A stretch of 59,155 bases of DNA from Candidatus Poribacteria bacterium. Its GTDB lineage: Bacteria; Poribacteria; WGA-4E; PCPOR2b. Position numbers and translations under genes: made by a program. How positions within the stretch are numbered: position 1 is the first letter of the stretch; each line of letters begins with the position of its first letter. The notes beneath the pieces were generated by a model. It did not search any database and had not been told where the DNA came from. It saw only the letters and a list, made by a program, of their open reading frames with translations. The stretch lies in assembly GCA_022826645.1 (NCBI GenBank), contig JAJDUM010000077.1, forward strand, positions 1 through 59,155, in the 5' to 3' direction. Below, piece by piece: positions 1 through 7,524 of this stretch.

Positions 1-16
1 CAACTAACCCCCTAAA

Positions 17-57
17 TCCCCCTTATCAGGGGGACTTCATGAGGCTTCGATAAGGGG
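17..57. repeat. Two mutually exclusive hairpins beyond the thuA-like gene
   Basis: TCCCCCT (17-23) pairs with AGGGGGA (28-34) around a 4-nt loop. CCCCTTATC (19-27) instead pairs perfectly with GATAAGGGG (49-57). The two stems share the same left arm, so only one can form. They lie just past the stop of the minus-strand operon ending at 60 and could act as its terminator, but no T-run is evident. The C/G-run palindrome looks like a dispersed intergenic repeat cut by the window edge. Confidence 0.5.
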
Positions 58-59
58 CA

Positions 60-755
60 CTATTGGTGAACGTCTACATATTTATATTGTTCACCATAAA
101 TGGCATCCAACCGCCCACCTGTCCACAGAACGGCATTGGCAAGTAACCTCAAGAACATCTCAACCTCAAAATCTTGCTGATGGCCGAGTGAGGTATAGAA
201 AACACGTCCACTTCGATGAAGACGTGTCCATGTTATCGGCTCGGTGTATTCTTCTGCTTTTCCAGTTAGTAGCAATGTGGTATCAGCGGCAATGGCAGGA
301 TTTCTGTATAGGCTGCCGTAGGAGTCGAAGTTCGAGATGCCGTGTAGGATGGGATGGTCCTTTGCGCCTGGATTGATTTCGACGTGAGCGATGGGACCCG
401 CACCGTAATGGCCTTGGTAGTCCCCACCAAGCACATCTTTATCAAAGTCAAGCCAATTCTGATAGGCGTGGCTCGCCGTCCGCACCCCGACTATGGGTCT
501 GTCTTCGGCGCAGTAGGCTTTGAAGCGGTCAAGTTCTTTACCGGTGGTATTGAGGCGGCGTGTGAAAACTAATAATACATCTGTATCTTGCAAGGGTTCG
601 AGGGATTTTTCATCGTCTTCACTCTGATAAATAATCTGTGTTGATTGAACGGGGTGGTTTTTCTCTATATAGTCTTGGAAAATGGCGAGTGATGTTTCTG
701 AGTCATACTCGAAAGAACCGGAGAGCATAGAGAGTTTTAACCGATTAGTGGGCAT
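60..755 (-). CDS. ThuA-like (class I glutamine amidotransferase-fold) protein
   Basis: A protein of 231 residues. The frame is open further upstream to 884, but ATG at 755 is preceded by AGGAG at good spacing and opens with the typical ThuA start (KLSMLSGSFEYDSE). The family pattern continues with DTDVLLVFTRRL, a GVRTASHAYQNW segment where related proteins keep the nucleophile-elbow region, HPILHGI and a late RVFYTSLGH. Such ThuA domains are known mostly from sugar-related clusters and their reaction is poorly defined. It overlaps the end of the folA-like gene by 11 bp, so the two are translationally coupled, and it is the last gene of the dut-thyA-folA operon. A role in nucleotide metabolism is only suggested by that position. 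The usual elbow Cys is replaced by Ser/His here, so amidotransferase activity is not expected. Confidence 0.75.
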   Translation of the reverse strand: MPTNRLKLSMLSGSFEYDSETSLAIFQDYIEKNHPVQSTQIIYQSEDDEKSLEPLQDTDVLLVFTRRLNTTGKELDRFKAYCAEDRPIVGVRTASHAYQNWLDFDKDVLGGDYQGHYGAGPIAHVEINPGAKDHPILHGISNFDSYGSLYRNPAIAADTTLLLTGKAEEYTEPITWTRLHRSGRVFYTSLGHQQDFEVEMFLRLLANAVLWTGGRLDAIYGEQYKYVDVHQ

Positions 756-1245
756 CTTCACTCCTTCTGTGCAGGAAGATAAAGCTGTAGGGGTGCGGGT
801 TTTTCTCATCGGGTTGGCGGTGATCCCGTTTGACTTCTTGCCAGTGGGTTGAATCAAACACCGGAAAATAGGTATCTCCCTCAAAAGAGTCGTGGATACA
901 CGTCAAATAAAGGCGATCTGCCCGGGGGAGAAATAGTTCGTAGATCGAGGCGCCACCGATTACCATAAGTTCTTCGCAGCCGCTGGCTGCCCCCAACGCT
1001 TCTCCGATGGAATGGGTTATGATACAGCCTTCCGCACGGTAATCCCGGTTGTTTGTTAATATGATATTGGTACGCTTCGGTAGGGGTTTGCCAATGGATT
1101 CGAAGGTTTTCCGTCCCATGAGCACAGGCTTGTCCACTGTATGTCGGCGGAAGTGTTTCATATCGGCGGGCAGTCTCCAAGGTAGGCGGTTGCCTTGACC
1201 AATCAGGTGATTTTCGTCCATACCCGCAATGATGGAGATAATCAT
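745..1245 (-). CDS. folA: Dihydrofolate reductase
   Basis: A protein of 166 residues, the usual length for bacterial DHFR, reducing dihydrofolate to tetrahydrofolate with NADPH. Seen: the N-terminal strand IISIIAGMDENHLIG, the substrate-loop motif LPWRLPADMKHF with the conserved acidic residue in PAD, GRKTFESIGKPLP for cofactor binding, ELMVIGGASIYELFLP near residue 100, and a C-terminal YSFIFLHR strand. ATG at 1245 is preferred over ATG at 1254, because the AAAGGG Shine-Dalgarno abuts the upstream codon but sits about 9 nt from 1245. It starts 14 bp after the thyA stop. Thymidylate synthase oxidises the folate cofactor that this enzyme regenerates, so the pairing makes biochemical sense. It overlaps the thuA-like gene downstream. 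Confidence 0.93.
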   Translation of the reverse strand: MIISIIAGMDENHLIGQGNRLPWRLPADMKHFRRHTVDKPVLMGRKTFESIGKPLPKRTNIILTNNRDYRAEGCIITHSIGEALGAASGCEELMVIGGASIYELFLPRADRLYLTCIHDSFEGDTYFPVFDSTHWQEVKRDHRQPDEKNPHPYSFIFLHRRSEDAH

Positions 1246-1259
1246 CAGCACCATCCCTT

Positions 1260-2078
1260 TCAGACCACCATCGGTGCCTTAATCGTGCCGTGATGCCTAT
1301 AGTTGTGCAGCTTGATGTCTTGCATCTTGAAGTTGTCAATCGCTGTGATCTGGGGATTCAGGTAGAGTTCTGGAAGTTCGAGCGGTTCTCGCTGCAACTG
1401 GGTTTCCACCTGCTCGAAATGGATATGGTAGATATGTGCATCGCTCAAGGTATGGATGAATTCGCCCGGCACTAAGTCCGTTACTTGTGCGACCATGTGG
1501 AGCAGCAAGGAGTATGAAGCGATATTGAACGGCACACCGAGAAACATATCACAACTTCGCTGAAACAGATGAAGCGATAGTTTCCCTTCAGCTACAAAAA
1601 ATTGGAAAAGTGTGGGACACGGCTCAAGTGCCATCTGATCGAGTTCGCCCGGATTCCACGCTGTTACGACGTGCTTGCGACTGTAGGGTTGCGTCTTAAT
1701 TCCTTCAATGGCGTTAGCAATCTGGTCTACGGTCCGTCCGTCGGGTGCCTGCCAAGACCGCCATTGCACGCCGTAGATTCGACCGAGATCGCCCTCAAAT
1801 AGCGCGTTTGGTTTCCAGTAATCTGCATCTGCGTTGGCGTCCCAGACATGACAACCCAACTTCTGGAAGTCTTTGACATCGGAATAGGCTCTCAAAAAGC
1901 CCAAGAGCTCAGCCTTGACAGACTTGAATGCTAGTCTTTTGGTTGTTACGGCTGGGAAACCATCCGCCATGTCATACCGCATCTGCATACCAAACAGCGC
2001 ACGGGTAAACCCATTCCGTCCTCCGCGATCGACACCTGTTTCTATGATTTGCCTCAGCGCATCTAAATACGGCTTCAT
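1260..2078 (-). CDS. thyA: Thymidylate synthase
   Basis: A protein of 272 residues making dTMP from dUMP with methylene-tetrahydrofolate. Key parts are visible: the N-terminal folate/phosphate region with RTG-like arginines (GFTRALFGMQMRYD), TTKRLAFKSVKAELLGFL, the active-site Cys in LEPCPTLFQFFV, QRSCDMFLGVPFNIASY for dUMP binding, and DAHIYHIHFEQVETQL near the C-terminus. The C-terminus ends APMVV, like the usual APVAV that closes the active site. A GAAGGG site lies 7 nt before the ATG. It sits 58 bp downstream of dut and just before folA, giving the route dUTP to dUMP to dTMP plus folate recycling in one operon. Confidence 0.97.
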   Translation of the reverse strand: MKPYLDALRQIIETGVDRGGRNGFTRALFGMQMRYDMADGFPAVTTKRLAFKSVKAELLGFLRAYSDVKDFQKLGCHVWDANADADYWKPNALFEGDLGRIYGVQWRSWQAPDGRTVDQIANAIEGIKTQPYSRKHVVTAWNPGELDQMALEPCPTLFQFFVAEGKLSLHLFQRSCDMFLGVPFNIASYSLLLHMVAQVTDLVPGEFIHTLSDAHIYHIHFEQVETQLQREPLELPELYLNPQITAIDNFKMQDIKLHNYRHHGTIKAPMVV

Positions 2079-2136
2079 CTCCTAGCCCTTCCAGCGAAAC
2101 AAAGTCTTAGAAAAACAACTGAACTCCTTCAAATTA

Positions 2137-2574
2137 TCACTTCCGATGGTCCGTGCTGCCGAACCCCCCACGTGTCTCTGCCCCCATTTGGGCGACTTCT
2201 TCCCATTCGGCGGTATCCACACGGACAAAGATGCCCTGTGCAATCCTATCGCCCCGTTCAACGGTGACAGGTTGCTCGGTGGAATTATAGATCTGGATCT
2301 GAATCTCGTCGCCTTCGCCGCAGTAATCCAGGTCAATGACACCAACACCGTGAGGAATTAAGAGTCCGAATTTCCGGGGCGTACTGCTGCGCAATGTCAC
2401 CATCAACATATACCCTGGCGGTGTTTCGACAATCACGTTTGCAGGGACCAACGCCACTGTGTGAGGCGCAATGGTCACGGATTCGCGGCATAAGAGATCA
2501 AAACCGACGGAACCGCCTGTTTCATACTTCGGGAGCGGTAAATCTTCATCAAGGCGTTTGATTTTGACTTTCAT
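2137..2574 (-). CDS. dut: dUTP diphosphatase
   Basis: A protein of 145 residues, the normal size for a trimeric dUTPase, hydrolysing dUTP to dUMP and pyrophosphate. All five motifs can be followed: GSVGFDLLC (I), LRSST (II), HGVGVIDLDYCGE (III), GDRIAQGIFV (IV) and ETRGGFGSTD (V, the P-loop-like C-terminal arm). Motif III has Cys where Arg is usual (DYCGE versus DYRGE), a small departure at a generally conserved position. It is the first gene of the minus-strand operon leading to thyA. No clear Shine-Dalgarno precedes ATG 2574, and a palindromic repeat element begins 36 bp upstream, so its promoter is not obvious. Confidence 0.93.
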   Translation of the reverse strand: MKVKIKRLDEDLPLPKYETGGSVGFDLLCRESVTIAPHTVALVPANVIVETPPGYMLMVTLRSSTPRKFGLLIPHGVGVIDLDYCGEGDEIQIQIYNSTEQPVTVERGDRIAQGIFVRVDTAEWEEVAQMGAETRGGFGSTDHRK

Positions 2575-2609
2575 GGGTATGCCAAGTCGTAAAGAAAGTT
2601 TTCATCGGC

Positions 2610-2706
2610 AGGAATTACGTATTTCAGCACAGGTGGTGCGGGGCCAGTCGGTTTGTATCCCGATCCTATCGGGGAAGTCCCGCCTACAGTTAGCTGCGTA
2701 AATCCT
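2610..2706. repeat. MITE-like palindromic element, copy 1
   Basis: The ends AGGAATTACGTA (2610-2621) and TGCGTAAATCCT (2695-2706) are imperfect inverted repeats. The interior shares ATTTCAGCA(C/T)AGGTGGTG and the CGCCTAC...GGCTGCGTAA-type tail with the element at 56121-56231, and the tail with 38301-38350. A short internal palindrome, CCCGATcctATCGGGG, lies near 2659-2674. No coding capacity. It sits between the VOC gene and dut. Confidence 0.6.
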
Positions 2707-2790
2707 AAATCGGAAGAATGAAGGGAAGAAAAAGCGACCGATCCCGCCTTCACTTCTAACTAAATCAGCGTAGTGTCAATGGCGTCCTTC

Positions 2791-3285
2791 TTACTCTTCC
2801 CCTTTATCGTGACGGTACAGCTGCAGATTAACCCCATCAAGCCCGTCAAAGAAGGCGAGTGTCATTCCTTCGAGGGGTTGGAAAGGCTCTTTTTTGACAG
2901 TAACCCCTTTTTCGCGGAGTATTTCGGTGCCCGCCTCAACATCGTCAGCCTTAAACGAGATGTGATGCACACCTGGCCGATCTAGCCCCCAGACCCCTTC
3001 AAATGCAGCGGCAGGGATGAGTTCCAAGTTCACGTTACCTGCGTCCAAGAAGATCGCCTCGCCAATTTCACCGAGATCCAAGCGGTCTAGGACTTTGAGA
3101 CCGAGCTTATTGACGTACAGATCTTCCGCTTTCTCCATGTCGTTCATCAGTAGAGCGATTTTCCAGATTTTCATTTCCATCTTATCTTCCTCCTCCCCGA
3201 CTTGAGGGTTTATGGGTGTGTTTGCACTAAATATCAGAACAGCAAGGACAGCAATCAGAATTGCTAACCGCGTCACCTTTTTCAT
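2791..3285 (-). CDS. VOC-superfamily (glyoxalase/bleomycin-resistance fold) protein, exported
   Basis: A protein of 164 residues. ATG at 3285 is chosen over the in-frame ATG at 3306 because AGGAGG lies 8 nt before it and because it starts a signal-like N-terminus (KKVTRLAILIAVLAVLIFSANT). After about residue 40 comes one VOC domain: MKIWKIALLMNDMEKAEDLYVNKLGL, a middle strand ending VNLELIP, PGVHHISFKADDVE with the second-half metal His, and GMTLAFFDGLDGVNLQLYR at the end. One beta-alpha-beta-beta-beta pair is typical of a monomer that dimerises. It lies 30 bp after the gluconolactonase-like gene, so the pair is probably one operon. The substrate is unknown. Export is inferred only from the hydrophobic N-terminus. 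Confidence 0.8.
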   Translation of the reverse strand: MKKVTRLAILIAVLAVLIFSANTPINPQVGEEEDKMEMKIWKIALLMNDMEKAEDLYVNKLGLKVLDRLDLGEIGEAIFLDAGNVNLELIPAAAFEGVWGLDRPGVHHISFKADDVEAGTEILREKGVTVKKEPFQPLEGMTLAFFDGLDGVNLQLYRHDKGEE

Positions 3286-3315
3286 CTTTGTGCCCTCCTT
3301 AGCCAATACTAGTCT

Positions 3316-4200
3316 CTATGGAACAGGGATTCCTGAGACCTTACACTGAATGCTATAAAGTGAGGTACTCGCTGTGATGAACAGCGTGCTCCAATCATCG
3401 CCGCCCCAACCAAGGTTAGCCGCTCGCTCAGGGGTTTGAAGGACCCCAAGATGCTCTCCGGAGGTGTCGAAAATCCAAATACCGCCAGGACCGGTGAGAT
3501 AGACATTACCGTGCACATCAATTTTCATACCATCTGGCACGCCATCGTCTCCCTCTTCCTCGGCGAAAATCCGGCCGTTTGCAATTGTGCCATCTGGCTG
3601 GACATCAAACGCACGGATATGCATCCGTTCGGTATCGTCAATATACAGGATTGACTCGTCGGGCGAGAAGCAGAGTCCATTCGGGCGATCAAAATCATCA
3701 ATCAACAGTGTCAGTGTTTGACCGTCAGGTGAAAGGCGGTAGACACCCTGAAAGTCGAGCTCTTGCTCACCGAGAACACCGTATTCGGCTGTTAGTCCGT
3801 AGGGTGGATCAGAAAAATAGATGCTGCCATCTGATTTCAAAACAACATCATTGGGACTGTTCAAGCGTTTTCCCTCATAGTGCGATGCGACTGTAACTAC
3901 GGTCCCATCAGCTTCGGTCCGCGACACTCGACGATTGGCATGCTCGGCCGCGACAAGCCTTCCCTGTTTATCGTAGGTCAAGCCGTTAGATTTTCCCGAA
4001 GGAACCCGGAAGTTGGTGATCCCCTCCTCCGCAGTCCACTTTTTCATCTGGTTTGCAGGGATATCACTGAATAACAGGAACTTGCCTTCGGCATGCCAAA
4101 CGGGTCCTTCTGTGAACTCACAGCCGGTCCCAAGCTGCTGCAGTTCTGCATCAGCATCAATAAGATCTAATAATTTTGGGGATCGAACATCAAGACTCAT
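3316..4200 (-). CDS. SMP-30/gluconolactonase/LRE-like hydrolase
   Basis: A protein of 294 residues with the six-bladed propeller pattern of the SMP-30/gluconolactonase family, which hydrolyses sugar lactones or related esters at a divalent metal. Likely metal ligands are the Glu of EFTEGPVW (about residue 31), the Asn of RLNSPNDVVL (about 116-120) and the Asp of GVPDGMKID (about 221). Repeating DGxxYF/LY blade strands are visible, such as SDGSIYFSDPPYG and GNVYLTGPGG. AAGGAGG stands 6 nt before the ATG. No signal peptide, so it is probably cytoplasmic. It is followed closely by the VOC gene. In this genome a role in sugar-acid breakdown is plausible but not shown. Confidence 0.88.
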   Translation of the reverse strand: MSLDVRSPKLLDLIDADAELQQLGTGCEFTEGPVWHAEGKFLLFSDIPANQMKKWTAEEGITNFRVPSGKSNGLTYDKQGRLVAAEHANRRVSRTEADGTVVTVASHYEGKRLNSPNDVVLKSDGSIYFSDPPYGLTAEYGVLGEQELDFQGVYRLSPDGQTLTLLIDDFDRPNGLCFSPDESILYIDDTERMHIRAFDVQPDGTIANGRIFAEEEGDDGVPDGMKIDVHGNVYLTGPGGIWIFDTSGEHLGVLQTPERAANLGWGGDDWSTLFITASTSLYSIQCKVSGIPVP

Positions 4201-4305
4201 ATACGCCTCCTTGGTGTCTTGTATGCTGAGGTAACGGACAGTCCGGCCACCACAGCATTAGAGCAAACGTGCAATGTAATGTAGAAAACATGAAAGTTTG
4301 AGGTT

Positions 4306-4314
4306 ATTATACCA
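4306..4314 (-). promoter_or_regulatory. Possible extended -10 promoter for the gluconolactonase-like gene
   Basis: On the minus strand TGGTATAAT (a TGn extended -10) lies about 105 bp before the start codon at 4200. No good -35 is seen. A single motif in AT-rich DNA is weak evidence. Confidence 0.35.
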
Positions 4315-4319
4315 GATTC

Positions 4320-4749
4320 ACATGCGATAAAGTATCATACGCCCAATAATAATACAAGCAAAAAATAGTGCAGATTCGGGTCATTCAGTTCTCCCATATA
4401 TTCACGGATAGGCACCCAAAAAAGACAGGTCAGATAGGTACCAATGGTGGGTTTGACCGAAATCGCAAACCGGGGGGCGCCACGGATCGGACATGGTGCT
4501 GGTTGAAGGAATTTTTGTTCGGGACCTCCAGAGAGGAGATAGAAACCTGACTTTTTATGGGCGGGGTGTACCTTCTGACAGTGGCAAGATTGTAACAATA
4601 AACTACCCGTACCGAGGAAAAATAATCTACCGTGGCAGCAGAAGAAATCGTTGACAGAACTAACAGAAAGAAAGTATAATGCTTTATTAGATATGGCAGC
4701 TCAAGGCGATGCAAGGTCGGAACTGGGAACAGGGTACAACGAAGTAGGG
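4320..4749. other. Intergenic stretch, no supported gene
   Basis: About 430 bp between the gluconolactonase-like gene's upstream region and the 3' end of tRNA-Arg. Short open frames exist on the minus strand (4335-4598, 4430-4714) but lack ribosome-binding sites and recognisable protein character. No repeat or strong hairpin was seen. Confidence 0.5.
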
Positions 4750-4826
4750 TGGTGTGCCTGGGGCGACTCGAACGCCCAACCTTTAGCTCCGGAGGCTAAC
4801 GCTCTATCCAGTTGAGCTACAGGCAC
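4750..4826 (-). tRNA. tRNA-Arg (anticodon CCG)
   Basis: A complete cloverleaf on the minus strand. Acceptor GTGCCTG pairs with CAGGCAC. The D-arm is GCTC...GAGC. The anticodon stem TTAGC/GCTAA encloses loop CTCCGGA, giving anticodon CCG, which reads CGG. The T-arm is GGGCG TTCGAGT CGCCC. The discriminator A and CCA are encoded (4753-4750). Confidence 0.96.
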
Positions 4827-4839
4827 ACTTGAAAATGTA

Positions 4840-4869
4840 ATGATAATGTACGCATTAATAGATTGTCAA
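4840..4869 (-). promoter_or_regulatory. Sigma70-type promoter of tRNA-Arg
   Basis: On the minus strand, a perfect -35 TTGACA (4869-4864), an 18-bp spacer and TATCAT (4845-4840, one mismatch to consensus) lie about 14 bp before the mature 5' end of tRNA-Arg. Confidence 0.65.
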
Positions 4870-4984
4870 GCAAATTCTAGCTAAGTGACTTCCTCCTGAA
4901 TTCTCAGGGGCAGGGAACTTTTGCAGAAGCACAGGTGTTTCATAACAAAAGAACTTATTCCAATTTCCCAAGGAGGCAGCTGAT

Positions 4985-6094
4985 ATGAGGCGTTCTTTCC
5001 AAAAAGTGTCGATAGTGGCACTTATGGTCTTATTTGCACTTAGCATAGGTTCTGATGTTCTGTCAAAAGGCTTCCGATCCAGCGGAAGAAGCTACGGCAG
5101 CCGAAGCTACAGCAGTAGCAGGAGTTACGGGACATCGTCAAGAGCATCCCGGAGCAGCACGTCCTCAAGGTCATACGGCAGCTCGGTACGGTCAAGTTCT
5201 CGCACCAGTAGAGCAAGCACCAGCCGAAGCTACGGCAGCAGCACTGCCACCCGCACATCACGACCGAGCGCAGCGCGGACAAGCAGCGCAGTACGTCAAA
5301 GACAGAGTGCCCAGAGCAGCGCGAAGACCAGCTCCGCTGTTTCCACAAGAAACATGACCGGCAGCCAGAAGCGGTCGGTACAAGCCCAACAGCGCCAGCA
5401 GACTCGAAATCTCAAAGCGGAAAATCGGAGCCTCAAACGCCAAGTCAGACGGGGAGAGCGAGACACCGCCCGCGCCCGTCGTGATGCGAGGATAGCACAG
5501 TCCCCAATTACCGTGAACAATTTCGGCATGTACTATCCAATGGCAGGTTACTCGATCTATAGCCTAACTGCCAGTATGGTATTCGCGAATATGATATCGG
5601 GGATTTACTTCCACGATTACTATAACCATCGGCTCCACCATAGTTGGCTGTGGTATCACCACCATCCGAATTACGACAGATCGCACTGGTCACGAGAGCG
5701 CCAGATGGAATACGAGAAGTGGCGAGCCTACTATGACAGCCAAGGCATCAAGCCAGACTCACGGTATGTCGACCCTGGAACAAACCGAGATGAAGACTAT
5801 ATTGAAACGCATGTTGAGAAAAACGCAGATAAGTTTTATGGAGCAAATGCCGAAGATGCGGTGACAGTTGAAGAACTCCCTGATGAGGAGACACTTCGCA
5901 ACATTGTCTTAGCAGGCGACAGTCAAACCGTATCAACATCAACGGCGCAAACACAATCTCAAGTCCGAACACAACCGCAAAAGATTGTTGTTCAGAAAAA
6001 AACCTCCGGTGGCACTTGGTTCGTGCTTGTTTTCGGCAGCATCTTGATCATCGGGGTTGTTGTTCTAATCATGTATAACAAGGGTTATTTCTAG
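4985..6094 (+). CDS. Exported Ser/Arg/Tyr low-complexity protein with His-rich centre and C-terminal membrane anchor
   Basis: A protein of 369 residues with no recognised family. AAGGAGG precedes the ATG. The layout is: signal peptide or N-terminal anchor (about 8-28, VSIVALMVLFALSIGSDVLS); a long stretch (about 30-125) of repeated RSYGSS/SRSS-type units, rich in Ser, Arg and Tyr; a charged, probably helical part (about 125-170, QKRSVQAQQRQQTRN then RRGERDTARARRDAR); an aromatic and His-rich segment (about 205-230, with HRLHHSWLWYHHH); an acidic segment; a Thr/Gln linker; and a C-terminal transmembrane helix (about 345-365). The serine-rich part recalls small exported proteins of unknown role that contain similar RSYGS repeats. 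The high Arg content suggests binding to an anionic polymer, which is inference. The next gene encodes a strongly acidic protein and may be a partner. Confidence 0.75.
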   Translation: MRRSFQKVSIVALMVLFALSIGSDVLSKGFRSSGRSYGSRSYSSSRSYGTSSRASRSSTSSRSYGSSVRSSSRTSRASTSRSYGSSTATRTSRPSAARTSSAVRQRQSAQSSAKTSSAVSTRNMTGSQKRSVQAQQRQQTRNLKAENRSLKRQVRRGERDTARARRDARIAQSPITVNNFGMYYPMAGYSIYSLTASMVFANMISGIYFHDYYNHRLHHSWLWYHHHPNYDRSHWSRERQMEYEKWRAYYDSQGIKPDSRYVDPGTNRDEDYIETHVEKNADKFYGANAEDAVTVEELPDEETLRNIVLAGDSQTVSTSTAQTQSQVRTQPQKIVVQKKTSGGTWFVLVFGSILIIGVVVLIMYNKGYF

Positions 6095-6258
6095 GTCTGG
6101 ATCACATGATCTGGTGTGGTCTTGGCATGGTCTATATTATACTTCGAAACGTCTAAACCAAAATCTCAAATCAATCGTTTTATGGCAAGACGGACGCGAT
6201 GCGAGATTGCTTTCATATAGGTCCGCAGCAAGTTGCAAATTGGATAGAGGTAAACGCA

Positions 6259-6846
6259 ATGGCATTATTTGGCCGCAAACCGAGAGACACAAAACCTAAG
6301 CGGCACGAATTGTTGGATATTCCGCTTGGAAGCATGATTGAACTTTCTGATTCCACTACCTTTGAAATGAGCAACGCGGCTTCGCGCACATTTGAGCTAA
6401 CCGAGCGGAAGAAGTATGAGGGCGGCAGTCTACTCCGTTACATGTATAGGCTTGAGGATGAAGATGAAGTAGTGGTTTTGGGGGTGGATCGGATCGGAGG
6501 CACAAACGACTATGAGATCTCCCGCTGGATTATCGACGGCGAAGAAGAGCTAAGCGAAGATCTTCCTGATACGATCACGCTCCATTACCCCGATCCCGAC
6601 GACGAAGACGCGGAAATTTTGGTTGAATACGTGCGTCAGGAAATCGCCCCAGCAGAGATGACCGTTGTAAACATCCTTGAGATGGAGACGTTTGAAGCAG
6701 AGCTACACGAATACACAAGTGAAGATGATGAGATGATGTCTGTCGAACTGGTTGGGAATTGGTTGACCTTCTATGTCGGTGAATCAATTTCTTTATCGGA
6801 TGTCAACATCTATCCCGCAGAGGATGAAGAAGAAGAGTATATATAG
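6259..6846 (+). CDS. Acidic hypothetical protein, possibly DUF4178-like
   Basis: A protein of 195 residues. ATG 6259 (MALFGRKP) is chosen because AGAGG lies 7 nt upstream. The longer frame from 6199 has no site. After a short basic head (GRKPRDTKPKR) the protein is very acidic and ends EDEEEEYI. The region DIPLGSMIELSDSTTFEM, followed by a YEGGSLLRYMYRLED stretch and VVVLGVDRIGG, resembles the beta-rich pattern of DUF4178-type proteins, but this is a guess. No signal peptide or membrane segment, so probably cytoplasmic. It starts 164 bp after the Ser/Arg-rich exported protein, on the same strand. The opposite charges of the two products are worth noting. Confidence 0.65.
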   Translation: MALFGRKPRDTKPKRHELLDIPLGSMIELSDSTTFEMSNAASRTFELTERKKYEGGSLLRYMYRLEDEDEVVVLGVDRIGGTNDYEISRWIIDGEEELSEDLPDTITLHYPDPDDEDAEILVEYVRQEIAPAEMTVVNILEMETFEAELHEYTSEDDEMMSVELVGNWLTFYVGESISLSDVNIYPAEDEEEEYI

Positions 6847-6943
6847 TCACCTCAACTGCCGGAAAGGCGTGTGTCTGCAGAAAGTTACAGGACTAAATAT
6901 TAGTTAGCCTTAGAGACACTGTTGTATAGGGAAGGGTGATCCT

Positions 6944-7402
6944 ATGAAATTCAAAAGCTTTTGTGCTGTTTTCTTACTCTCAATAGCCTCGGTCTACTTT
7001 ATCTGTCCTGTGCAGTGTGTAGCAATTGGAGAAGGAGATGCTGCAGCAGATGCAGGTACGCTCCATCAGCGATATCTGACTGAATCGGAAAGCACGGTTG
7101 ACGAGCCTGAGTCAACCTGTTGTAACACAAAAGATCAATCAGTCCCTACCCATGAAAACCGAGAGGAGAGAGAGCAGCATTGTTGCTTCACTCGCTGGGA
7201 ATCGCTGGGAGATAGCGAACCTCAACTCTCTGCACCAATACAGAAAGCTACGTTCTCATCAGTTCTCTTAGTCCCCATCATACCCAGAATTTCTTCCATC
7301 TCCGTTTCTTTTAACACGCATCTGCAACTCTCCTACAACCCCTACACAGATCCGCCTACTCCGCAGCGTTCACCGCGCGCACCTCCGTTTCTCCTCGCTT
7401 AA
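6944..7402 (+). CDS. Small Cys-rich secreted protein heading the copper block
   Basis: A protein of 152 residues, not recognised as a named family. GAAGGG lies 9 nt before the ATG. It has a signal peptide (about 1-27, FCAVFLLSIASVYFICPV), then a polar region with two Cys pairs (STCCNTKD and QHCCFTRW), a hydrophobic segment (about 100-118, SSVLLVPIIPRISSISVSF) and a Pro-rich tail ending RAPPFLLA. Small secreted proteins with Cys/His in the middle and a PPxxL-type tail often stand ahead of metal-efflux genes, and here it precedes a DUF3347 lipoprotein, a CusC-like protein and a multicopper oxidase. A copper-sensing or copper-binding role is inference. A translational attenuator role is another possibility. 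Confidence 0.6.
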   Translation: MKFKSFCAVFLLSIASVYFICPVQCVAIGEGDAAADAGTLHQRYLTESESTVDEPESTCCNTKDQSVPTHENREEREQHCCFTRWESLGDSEPQLSAPIQKATFSSVLLVPIIPRISSISVSFNTHLQLSYNPYTDPPTPQRSPRAPPFLLA

Positions 7403-7524
7403 CTTCCACTACACGCTTTTCCCAGATCCACAATGTATTGATCCAGTGGTGTTTCTGTGCTCCTGCGCTGCAGCGCCACCGGACTATCTCTGATTATTTT
7501 TCATTCAAAACGGAGGTCACTCTC

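Noticed and set aside
4335..4714. Overlapping short open frames in the intergenic DNA left of tRNA-Arg
   Set aside because: No ribosome-binding sites, no recognisable domains, and several frames overlap each other. Chance open frames fit better.
5040..5529. Several 60-100-residue frames inside the Ser/Arg-rich gene on both strands
   Set aside because: The codon repeats of the Ser/Arg/Tyr region keep other frames open. Only the 369-residue frame has a signal peptide and a good ribosome-binding site.
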